From assembly GCA_964556885.1 (NCBI GenBank), contig CAZKYP010000158.1, forward strand, positions 1 through 7,488: a DNA stretch of 7,488 nt, in the 5' to 3' direction. A program made the translations under genes and the position numbers. A model generated the notes under the pieces. That model ran no database searches and had not been told where the DNA came from. It saw only the letters and a list, made by a program, of their open reading frames with translations. This document shows, one piece after another, positions 1-5,672 of the stretch. Source of the stretch: CAZKYP01 sp964556885 (GTDB lineage Bacteria; Planctomycetota; Phycisphaerae; Sedimentisphaerales; Anaerobacaceae). Every line of letters begins with the position of its first letter. The stretch's first letter is position 1.

Positions 1-18
1 AAATTTAAGGAAGACAAA

Positions 19-197
19 ATGAAAAAACAAAGCCAATTTGTCGGATGGCCAAATCGATGTAAGTTCTTTGATATAAAGAGAATATGAGAAATTTTCCGAT
101 TTAGGGGCTGGGAAAAACAAAGCCAATCGCCGGCCTCTGGCCGGAAATACGAAACAAATCGAATAGAAGAGAAAATTGAAAAAACAAAGCCAATTTG
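19..197 (+). repeat. Three dispersed copies of an A-rich repeat (core CAAAGCCAAT)
   Basis: The core CAAAGCCAAT preceded by an A-run occurs at 28-37, 118-127 and 185-194, so the spacings are 90 and 67 nt. Copies 1 and 3 are identical over 20 nt (21-40 and 178-197); copy 2 has one A fewer and ends in CGCC instead of TTTG. Translated in the CAA frame, the copies give (K)KQSQF or QSQS-like peptides. Copy 1 sits in a 22-codon ORF (19-87) preceded by AAGGAAG. The frames are not shared between all copies and the ORFs are tiny, so I read this as a non-coding repeat family rather than a gene. From memory, similar K-K-Q-S-Q-F peptides turn up as spurious hypothetical proteins in planctomycete assemblies; this has not been verified here. 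Read leftward, each copy ends in GGCTTTG followed by a T-run. Bases 1-230 hold nothing else convincing. Confidence 0.7.
113..144 (-). terminator. Possible terminator hairpin 3' of the ABC operon
   Basis: CCGGCC (130-135), TCT (136-138) and GGCCGG (139-144) form a perfect 6-bp GC stem with a 3-nt loop. Transcripts of the leftward ABC operon would cross this hairpin about 90 nt past the permease stop. They would then read CGATTGGCTTTG and a run of five U (117-113). The distance between stem and U-run is about 12 nt, longer than in a standard intrinsic terminator, so the call is tentative. The hairpin lies directly against repeat copy 2 and may simply belong to the repeat. Confidence 0.3.
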
Positions 198-230
198 CTT
201 GCCTTCGGTGTTCCGTCTGGCTCGGCCGGT

Positions 231-1979
231 TTATTCGATTTCTTTGGTGACTATCTCGAGGATTTTCATTTCGCGCTGCTGCAGCAGTTTTCCGAGCGGG
301 GCCAGGCTGCGTCTGTACAGGAATATCATAAGTGTCAAAAGCAGGGCCGCGACGAAAAGGTTTACCGGTCCGGCCGGCAGCCAATTGGCTTTTGAAAAAA
401 GCAGTCCGGAAACCGGCGCAAGAAACATTGGAATCATTGTTACCGGGAACAGCATGTGCGAAGCGATGAGCATGAGAGTTGTCGTAGTCGAGGTTTTGGT
501 CGGCTTCATTGAGCCCGGGGCGATGCGGTAAGGAACGAGCACGGATATGAGATTGCCTACTATGCTTAGCAGTAAAAAGGCCGCTACCAACTGCAAAGTT
601 GCGGCGAAAATAATTATGACCGGAATTCGCCCAACGAACTTAGCAAGTGTAAGCAGAATCAATCCTATGCCGAACGCTAAAGGCAGGTATGCAAGATTCT
701 TGCCCAACAGGATTCGTTCCCGTCGTACAGGTGTTAACACCAGCATTCGAAATCCGATACGGTCGGCGCCGAACAGGTTGAACATTAGCTGACTCATTCC
801 GAAAAATGTCACTGCCACAGCACCGGTTGCGATAAAAGGCTTGAAGGCGTCACTAATTCCTGCCGAGCGCCGCAGGAGCATCGAACCTCCGACGATGAGA
901 AATATCAAAAGATTGGTCCCCAGCATCATTTTGATTTCCGGTGCGCGCATAATTGAACGGAAAAAAGCCAGTCCCATTGCCGAGGCTTCGTTGGAAACGA
1001 AGGGCAGTTGTCTTTCGAGGAAATTACTTTGTGCCTTGACAACTTTTTTAGCTTTTGGTTTTCGTGCAGTGACCTTGCCGGTTGCCTGTCCCTGGTAGAA
1101 ACGAATGGTTGAGCGATAGGCCCGCCTCAAACCCAATCCGCCAATGGCAAACGCGCCGGCCGCACATAAAACCGCGGACAAGGCATTTCCCTCGGCCAGT
1201 GTCATCGCGCCGTTGCCGACCCAGAGAAAAGGCACGTACCGGTGCGCAATCAATAACGCTTGTGGAATTTTTGATTTTTCGTCCGTATTTTGGGAAGTTT
1301 CGGTTTGCTTATCTGATTGTGTTGATTCGGTCACCTTGGGCCGACGACGCTCGCGGTCATGCATAAATTGTCCAAGGAGATTAGGTAGTTGAAAGATCAA
1401 TATGAATGCGAAGGTCACCCCGGCGATAATGGCGCGGCGTCGCCGCTTGTTCACCATTAAAGTTACCAGCCAGCCGCGAAGGCAATAGGTCCATGCCGAT
1501 ATCATGAATATAAAACCGAGCACAAGAGGCAGCATAAAAATCATTGTCCAGCTCCTGCCGAGGACCAGCCCAATAGACAGGCCCAGCATTATCGGCAGGA
1601 ACAGAATGATGCTTAAGGTCAGATGCGATGCGAGGTAATTGATTATGAATATATCTCTGAGGAAGATTGGCAGATGAAGCATCCGGCCGATGTCGATGGT
1701 TTCCGAGCGCTGGATTTCCGAAATCAATCCGATCATCCAGGCTAACAAAAATACGGCGGCGAACGCATCCCACACGAAAAGCAATTTCAGGGGTGACATT
1801 TCGGCCAGCACAAAGAAACCTATCAGCACGCCGGCGATGCCGCCTATGAAGCTTATGACCAGCCCGATTGCCGTAACAATCATCGTCAGGATGGCGTTTA
1901 TCTGTCCGCCGCGAGACCACTGGTTTCGACTCAGGCGCCAGCGCAGCCAAAGAATTGTTTTGAGTTGGCTCCAGTTCAT
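231..1979 (-). CDS. ABC-2-type transporter permease
   Basis: This 582-residue polytopic inner-membrane protein is the membrane half of an ABC transporter; its cargo cannot be read from the sequence. Hydrophobic stretches fall near residues 28-60, 64-86, 108-140, 144-163, 182-203, 242-284 (partly), 350-369, 381-403, 428-448, 452-484, 500-528 and 537-555, giving roughly twelve membrane segments in two halves. A charged, polar loop (about 207-238, rich in R, K, T, Q, E and D) and a lysine-rich loop (about 301-316) divide them and probably face the cytoplasm. Motifs such as the S-E-I-Q-R-S-E stretch (87-93) and the N-L-F-G-A-D-R-I-G-F-R region (401-411) resemble other large bacterial ABC-2 export permeases. 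The ATG directly abuts the ATPase stop codon (TAGATG), with GGAGG five bases upstream, which fixes the start and implies translational coupling. The protein is longer than simple ABC-2 permeases of 250-400 residues, in line with a two-halves-in-one design. The class assignment is firm; the substrate is unknown. Confidence 0.88.
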   Translation of the reverse strand: MNWSQLKTILWLRWRLSRNQWSRGGQINAILTMIVTAIGLVISFIGGIAGVLIGFFVLAEMSPLKLLFVWDAFAAVFLLAWMIGLISEIQRSETIDIGRMLHLPIFLRDIFIINYLASHLTLSIILFLPIMLGLSIGLVLGRSWTMIFMLPLVLGFIFMISAWTYCLRGWLVTLMVNKRRRRAIIAGVTFAFILIFQLPNLLGQFMHDRERRRPKVTESTQSDKQTETSQNTDEKSKIPQALLIAHRYVPFLWVGNGAMTLAEGNALSAVLCAAGAFAIGGLGLRRAYRSTIRFYQGQATGKVTARKPKAKKVVKAQSNFLERQLPFVSNEASAMGLAFFRSIMRAPEIKMMLGTNLLIFLIVGGSMLLRRSAGISDAFKPFIATGAVAVTFFGMSQLMFNLFGADRIGFRMLVLTPVRRERILLGKNLAYLPLAFGIGLILLTLAKFVGRIPVIIIFAATLQLVAAFLLLSIVGNLISVLVPYRIAPGSMKPTKTSTTTTLMLIASHMLFPVTMIPMFLAPVSGLLFSKANWLPAGPVNLFVAALLLTLMIFLYRRSLAPLGKLLQQREMKILEIVTKEIE

Positions 1980-2741
1980 CTATTCCTCCAGCCAGCTCAG
2001 CTTCTGCCGCTCGATTTGGTCGCTGCCGACGACTTCGAGGAACCGTTCTTCCAGCGAGCCGCTCTGGCGAATCTGCTCCATCGTGCCCTGGTGGGCCAGC
2101 TTTCCCTTGTTAATAATCCCGACGTCCGTGCACAGCTTTTCCACGATCTCCAAAACGTGCGAGGTAAGGAATATAGTCGTGCCGCGTTTGACGCTCCGCT
2201 TCAGAGTTTCCCTCAGTATACGTGATGAAACGGCGTCGACGCCCTCGAAAGGTTCGTCGAGGAAAAGCAGGGCCGGATTCGCAATTAACGCCGCAGCGAG
2301 TGTGAGTTTTTTCTTCATGCCGTGTGAATATTCGAGTGTGAGCTTTTTCTCTTCGTCATCGAGATTCATCATCGCCAGCAGTTCCTCGCAGCGTTCATGC
2401 ACCGTTTTTATTGGCAGGCCGTACATGCGTCCGACGAAGGTGAGATACTCGCGGCCGGTCAGATTATCGAACAGTGCCATCTCCTCCGGTACGACACCGA
2501 CACGCCGCTTGACTTGCCTGGCTTTGTCGGCGTTGCTTGTATCTTCGTCCAGGATTTTTATAGAGCCGCTGGTGGGTGCGAGCAGGCCGGTGAGCATTTT
2601 GATGGTTGTGGATTTACCCGCGCCGTTTGGGCCGAGGAAGCCGTAAAATTTTCCTGCTTCCACGCGTAAATCGATACCATCCACGGCGTGTAAATCGCCG
2701 AAGCAGCGGGTAAGACCGTTGGTTTCTATAGCGAGAATCAT
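1980..2741 (-). CDS. ABC transporter ATP-binding protein
   Basis: This is the cytoplasmic ATPase subunit that powers the adjacent permease. With the ATG at 2741 it has 253 residues. Walker A is GPNGAGKST (37-45), Walker B with the catalytic glutamate is LLFLDEP (158-164), the D-loop follows at GVD (167-169) and the H-loop is TSH (193-195). The signature motif is degenerate: YSHGMKKKL (138-146) in place of LSGGQ. The Q-loop position reads V-V-P-E-E (83-87), with Glu where Gln is usual. Both variations are common in the export-type ABC-2 ATPases related to BcrA/YxlF. An in-frame TTG at 2780 would add 13 residues (M-L-F-R-P-V...), but these lack homology features and overlap the predicted promoter, and the family normally begins at I-E-T-x-G-L-T as here. 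No Shine-Dalgarno precedes the ATG. The gene is followed with zero spacing by the permease, so it forms a two-gene operon. The cargo is unknown; lipid, peptide or antibiotic-like export is possible. Confidence 0.93.
   Translation of the reverse strand: MILAIETNGLTRCFGDLHAVDGIDLRVEAGKFYGFLGPNGAGKSTTIKMLTGLLAPTSGSIKILDEDTSNADKARQVKRRVGVVPEEMALFDNLTGREYLTFVGRMYGLPIKTVHERCEELLAMMNLDDEEKKLTLEYSHGMKKKLTLAAALIANPALLFLDEPFEGVDAVSSRILRETLKRSVKRGTTIFLTSHVLEIVEKLCTDVGIINKGKLAHQGTMEQIRQSGSLEERFLEVVGSDQIERQKLSWLEE
1985..1989 (-). promoter_or_regulatory. Permease ribosome-binding site inside the ATPase 3' end
   Basis: On the minus strand the last ATPase codons read CTG GAG GAA TAG, and the permease ATG follows directly. 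The GGAGG within these codons lies five bases before the ATG and is a near-ideal Shine-Dalgarno sequence. The final Leu-Glu-Glu of the ATPase is therefore also the permease initiation signal, which ties translation of the two subunits together. Confidence 0.8.
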
Positions 2742-2751
2742 AGGAACTGTA

Positions 2752-2780
2752 ATTTTATTGATAACGGGCCGAAAAAGCAA
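2752..2780 (-). promoter_or_regulatory. Candidate leftward promoter for the ABC operon
   Basis: On the minus strand TTGCTT (2780-2775) is separated by exactly 17 nt from TAAAAT (2757-2752). The -10 matches 5 of 6 consensus bases and the -35 matches 3 of 6. Transcription would start around 2745, only a few bases before the ATPase ATG at 2741. That fits the lack of a Shine-Dalgarno sequence there and suggests a leaderless or near-leaderless mRNA. This is a prediction from sequence alone. Confidence 0.45.
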
Positions 2781-2817
2781 GCATCATCGCAATAAGAATA
2801 TTGACCATGCTTACGAT

Positions 2818-2846
2818 TTGACTGTGAAAGGGAAATTTGTTATACT
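2818..2846 (+). promoter_or_regulatory. Strong sigma-70-like promoter for the DUF1080/ThuA gene
   Basis: TTGACT (2818-2823), a 17-nt spacer and TATACT (2841-2846) match the housekeeping consensus at 5 of 6 bases in each hexamer, with ideal spacing. Transcription would begin near 2853, giving a leader of about 65 nt before the ATG at 2918. The region between the divergent genes (2742-2917) holds no ORF of note and no obvious operator dyad. Confidence 0.65.
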
Positions 2847-2917
2847 TATATCGTTGAACTGTTTCTGTTTGACAGATTCGACCACGTAGCAAAGTTATCT
2901 GTAAAGGAGTAAGTCAG

Positions 2918-4660
2918 ATGACCAGATGGGTGATTTTCATATCGCTGTTATCAATTATGTTAGTTTCAAATTTCACTGTTGCGGCCGAGCAAAATACAGA
3001 TGGCTGGCAGAGTCTTTTTGACGGCAAAACACTGAATGGCTGGAGGCCGAGCGAGAACAAAGGCACCTTTACAGTTCGCGACGGTATGATAATTGCCAAC
3101 GGTGCTCGAAGTCATCTTTTCTATACCGGCCCGATTGAAAATGCTGATTTTAAGAACTTCGAATTGAAGGCCGATGTCATGACTGAGCCGGGAGCGAATT
3201 CGGGCATATATTTTCATACCGAGTACCAGGAGACCGGCTGGCCGGATAAGGGCTATGAGGTCCAGGTCAATAATACGCACAGCGACTGGAGGAAGACCGG
3301 CGGATTGTACGGTATAGTGGATATCCGCGAGTCGCCTGCCAAAGACAACCAATGGTTTACTGAGCACATCATCGTTCAGGATAAACACATTATTGTCAAA
3401 GTGGACGGCAAGACGACAGTCGATTACACGGAGCCGGATGATGTCAACTATCCGGATTTCCAGGGCCGAAAAATTGCCAGGGGGACATTTGCACTACAGG
3501 GACATGACCCGAAGAGTGTCGTTTACTACAAGAACATCATGGTCAAGCCGCTTCCTTCTGAGCGAAAGAAAATCAGAGTAGTCGTAGTCACCGGCGGGCT
3601 GGAATTCGAACGTGATCCGTTCTTTGCTATGCTTAAAGGCCATGAAGATATCGAATACACAGAGGCCCAGCAGAAGGACGACAGCGAGATTTTCGAGGAC
3701 ATCAGCAAATGGGATTACGATATGATTGTGCTATTTAATAAGACGCAGAAGATATCACCGAAACGACGGCAGAACTTCATTTCGCTGCTGAACCGCGGTG
3801 TGGGACTTGTGGCGCTGCACCATTCGATATGCTCGTTCCAGGACTGGCCGGAATACAAGAAAATCATTGGTAGCAGATACTACATGGAAGCGGCCGAAAA
3901 AGATGGTCTCATGCATCAGGCCAGTACATATAAACTTGATATGGATTTAAATGTCCATATTGCGGACACTTCACATCCGGTTACTCTTGGAATAAGCGAT
4001 TTCAAAATAAACGATGAAGTATATAAAAACTGTGAGTTCGAAGAAGACAATCATGTGCTTCTGACAACGGACAATCCGGACAGTGACAAATCAATTGGCT
4101 GGGTCAGGCGGTATGGCAAGGCGAGGGTCTTCACTATTCAGTCCGGTCACAGTCCCCGGACGTATGAAAATCCGGGTTATAGCAGGCTGGTTATTCAAGC
4201 GATCCGATGGTGTGCGGCCGGTGCGGTTCAAAAGCCGCAGACAGCAGTATTAGAATCCTTTTCGGATACTATCGATGTTCCTTCGCAGCTTGAGAGTACC
4301 GGGGGCGTAGACCTTTCACGGTTGAGGCCGGATATGCCGTTTGCAGATGCGATTGAGCATGTAAAAAAATCCGTCAGACCGCCGCTGAAAATAGCCGTGC
4401 TATGGAAAGATTTGTCCGAAAATGCCGATATAGACCGGACGACGCCGATTAATATGGACGGAATATCCGGAGTTACGGCCGGCAGGGCTTTGAGGCTCTT
4501 ATTGTCGTCCGTATCGGGCAGGACAGACCTGCTTGATTATACCGTTGAGGATGGAGTGATAGTTATAGCAACGGCCGAGGCGTTGCGGAGATCGCGAGAA
4601 AGGCGTCCGGGCAAGATGAGCACGCGCGTCTACGATATCACCGATCTTGTGTTTTGGTAA
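2918..4660 (+). CDS. Exported DUF1080 - ThuA-like - STN-like fusion protein
   Basis: This 580-residue protein probably works on sugars outside the cytoplasm. Residues 1-23 form a signal peptide (Arg3, hydrophobic core, likely cleavage after V-A-A), with no lipobox cysteine. Residues about 28-212 are a DUF1080 domain (PF06439, 3-keto-disaccharide hydrolase type): note S-L-F-D-G-K-T-L-N-G-W (32-42), S-G-I-Y-F-H (95-100), G-Y-E-V-Q-V (112-117), G-G-L-Y-G (128-132) and the closing Y-Y-K-N-I (203-207). Residues about 219-436 are ThuA-like (PF06283): beta strand V-V-V-V-T-G-G (221-227), A-L-H-H-S (299-303), N-D-E-V-Y (365-369) and S-G-H (409-411). Residues about 465-575 match the secretin/TonB short N-terminal (STN-like) pattern of planctomycetes: M-P-F-A-D-A-I-E-H-V, then A-L-R-L-L-L, then Y-T-V-E-D-G-V-I-V-I-A-T, ending in R-V-Y-D-I-T-D-L. 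The start has AAAGGAG at 2903-2909, 8 nt upstream. It has its own promoter, and no other gene follows closely on its transcript. The first two domain calls are firm; the third is a pattern match. The substrate is unknown. Confidence 0.9.
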   Translation: MTRWVIFISLLSIMLVSNFTVAAEQNTDGWQSLFDGKTLNGWRPSENKGTFTVRDGMIIANGARSHLFYTGPIENADFKNFELKADVMTEPGANSGIYFHTEYQETGWPDKGYEVQVNNTHSDWRKTGGLYGIVDIRESPAKDNQWFTEHIIVQDKHIIVKVDGKTTVDYTEPDDVNYPDFQGRKIARGTFALQGHDPKSVVYYKNIMVKPLPSERKKIRVVVVTGGLEFERDPFFAMLKGHEDIEYTEAQQKDDSEIFEDISKWDYDMIVLFNKTQKISPKRRQNFISLLNRGVGLVALHHSICSFQDWPEYKKIIGSRYYMEAAEKDGLMHQASTYKLDMDLNVHIADTSHPVTLGISDFKINDEVYKNCEFEEDNHVLLTTDNPDSDKSIGWVRRYGKARVFTIQSGHSPRTYENPGYSRLVIQAIRWCAAGAVQKPQTAVLESFSDTIDVPSQLESTGGVDLSRLRPDMPFADAIEHVKKSVRPPLKIAVLWKDLSENADIDRTTPINMDGISGVTAGRALRLLLSSVSGRTDLLDYTVEDGVIVIATAEALRRSRERRPGKMSTRVYDITDLVFW

Positions 4661-4695
4661 TTCTTGGAGGACGTGCATGTTTGGTTTGTCGCGGG

Positions 4696-4724
4696 TTGAC
4701 AAGTCTGGGCAAATCGAATAGGAT
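4696..4724 (+). promoter_or_regulatory. Sigma-70-like promoter for the lipoprotein-Agl23-ApbE unit
   Basis: A perfect -35 TTGACA (4696-4701) is followed after exactly 17 nt by TAGGAT (4719-4724), a 4-of-6 -10 hexamer. Transcription would start near 4731, giving a leader of about 57 nt, AT-rich, up to the ATG at 4788. No clear terminator of the preceding gene is visible between 4661 and the promoter, so read-through is also possible. Confidence 0.55.
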
Positions 4725-4787
4725 ATAGCTTCGTATTTTTAATAGAAAATGTAATTTATCGATAAGAATGTTATTTTAGGACAGAAA

Positions 4788-5618
4788 ATGATTAAGAAAA
4801 ACTTTAGTTTTATGGTTAAAATCCTGATTTGTGCAGTTATTGCGGCATCTGTATGTATTTTTTCATCGTGTAAAAAATCTCCACAGGATACGGAAACGCC
4901 GCCTCCCGCACCGGCTCAAGAGAATCCTGACGTTAACGATATGTCAGCCGAGAATACGCAGAAACCTTCAACCGATACTCCAATGCCAACACCTCCTCCG
5001 GAAACGATGCAGGCCCCTGCAGGTATGGCGCCGATTAATATTGAATTGCCGAAGCCGATGTTTGTCGGTACGCCGCAGGATGTACGTGTGACCAATCTTG
5101 AGAAACCATTGGGTGGTCCCCGCCCTCCGTTCCTGGCCCCTGTGGGTACTACAAATGTTGCAGCGGGCAAGCCGGTTACCAGCAGCGATAACGACCCGAT
5201 TATCGGTGACGTTGAACAGATTACCGACGGCGACAAGGAAGCATCCGACGGCAGTTATGTTGAGCTGGGTCCGATGGTGCAATACGTGACGATAGACCTC
5301 GAGGGGATGTATAACATTTACGCTATTGTTATATGGCATTATCACATGCAGGCCCAGGTTTATTTGGATGTGGTGGTGCAGGTCGCCGACGATCCCGATT
5401 TTATCACGAACGTCCGGACCATTTTCAACAATGACGATGATAACTCCGCCGGTCTCGGTGTCGGCAAGGACATGAACTATACGGAAACCAACGAAGGCAA
5501 ACTCATCGATGCCAAGGGCGTCCAGGCTCGTTACGTTCGTCTTTACAGCAACGGCAACAGCACCGATGAATTGAATCGCTATATCGAAGTGGAAGTTTAC
5601 GGCAAGCCGGTAGAATAA
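4788..5618 (+). CDS. Discoidin (F5/8 type C)-like domain lipoprotein
   Basis: This 276-residue protein is predicted to be a membrane-anchored lipoprotein. The N-terminus has Lys3-Lys4, a hydrophobic core (about 8-25) and a lipobox I-F-S-S-C with Cys28 as the lipidated residue; Lys at +2 and +3 gives no inner-membrane retention signal. Residues about 30-120 are a Pro/Thr/Glu-rich low-complexity tether (P-P-P-A-P-A-Q, P-T-P-P-P-E). Residues about 121-274 look like a galactose-binding-like/discoidin beta-sandwich: N-V-A-A-G-K-P-V-T-S-S (123-133), I-T-D-G-D (145-149), the Y-V-T-I-D-L strand (166-171), I-Y-A-I-V-I-W-H-Y-H (177-186), and A-R-Y-V-R-L-Y-S-N (248-256) before the final V-E-V-Y-G (268-272). 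Such domains bind glycans or lipid head groups; no catalytic motif is seen. AGGA at 4778-4781 lies 6 nt before the ATG. It is the first gene of the probable unit with the Agl23-like gene 27 nt downstream, which suggests a cell-surface role. The binding target is unknown. Confidence 0.85.
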   Translation: MIKKNFSFMVKILICAVIAASVCIFSSCKKSPQDTETPPPAPAQENPDVNDMSAENTQKPSTDTPMPTPPPETMQAPAGMAPINIELPKPMFVGTPQDVRVTNLEKPLGGPRPPFLAPVGTTNVAAGKPVTSSDNDPIIGDVEQITDGDKEASDGSYVELGPMVQYVTIDLEGMYNIYAIVIWHYHMQAQVYLDVVVQVADDPDFITNVRTIFNNDDDNSAGLGVGKDMNYTETNEGKLIDAKGVQARYVRLYSNGNSTDELNRYIEVEVYGKPVE

Positions 5619-5633
5619 GATGGCCCGAATCAT

Positions 5634-5672
5634 GGTAGCTGGTAAATGGTAAATGGTAATAACCGATTACCA
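5634..5672 (+). repeat. 7-nt tandem repeat and hairpin over the Agl23 start
   Basis: Four head-to-tail units read GGTAGCT (5634-5640), GGTAAAT (5641-5647), GGTAAAT (5648-5654) and GGTAAT (5655-5660). Two are identical and the outer two are degenerate. The start codon of the next gene (5646-5648) spans the junction of two units. Overlapping the 3' end, TGGTAAT (5654-5660) and ATTACCA (5666-5672) can pair as a 7-bp stem with a 5-nt loop. There is no Shine-Dalgarno sequence here. Confidence 0.7.

Noticed and set aside
19..87. A 22-codon ORF (K-K-Q-S-Q-F...) preceded by AAGGAAG
   Set aside because: It coincides with repeat copy 1, other copies fall in different frames without such ORFs, and it has no support beyond a weak ribosome-binding site.
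19..197. A CRISPR array
   Set aside because: There are only three short, A-rich, partly diverged repeats with unequal spacing and no cas genes.
1381..1950. A 189-codon open frame on the minus strand inside the permease
   Set aside because: It is out of frame within a well-supported membrane protein gene, and the product is rich in Arg, His and Pro as expected for a shifted frame.
1690..2646. A 318-codon open frame on the plus strand
   Set aside because: It lies antisense to the ABC ATPase and permease, both of which have unmistakable motifs or membrane segments. Its translation is serine/arginine-rich with no domain pattern and it has no ribosome-binding site.
2869..2900. A second TTGACA upstream of the DUF1080/ThuA gene
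   Set aside because: No acceptable -10 lies at 16-18 nt (TTATCT is 20 nt away), and transcription would start on top of the Shine-Dalgarno sequence.
4677..4721. A 14-codon ORF with GGAGG seven bases upstream, between the fusion gene and the lipoprotein gene
   Set aside because: It overlaps the predicted promoter (-35 at 4696-4701), so the lipoprotein transcript would not contain it. It has no recognisable content, and such short ORFs occur by chance.
4968..5633. A 221-codon open frame on the minus strand
   Set aside because: It is the antisense shadow of the discoidin lipoprotein, with no recognisable family and no promoter or Shine-Dalgarno support.
5620..5652. A 10-codon ORF overlapping the Agl23 start, considered as a leader peptide
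   Set aside because: There is no ribosome-binding site and no regulatory codon run; it is probably chance within the 7-nt repeat.
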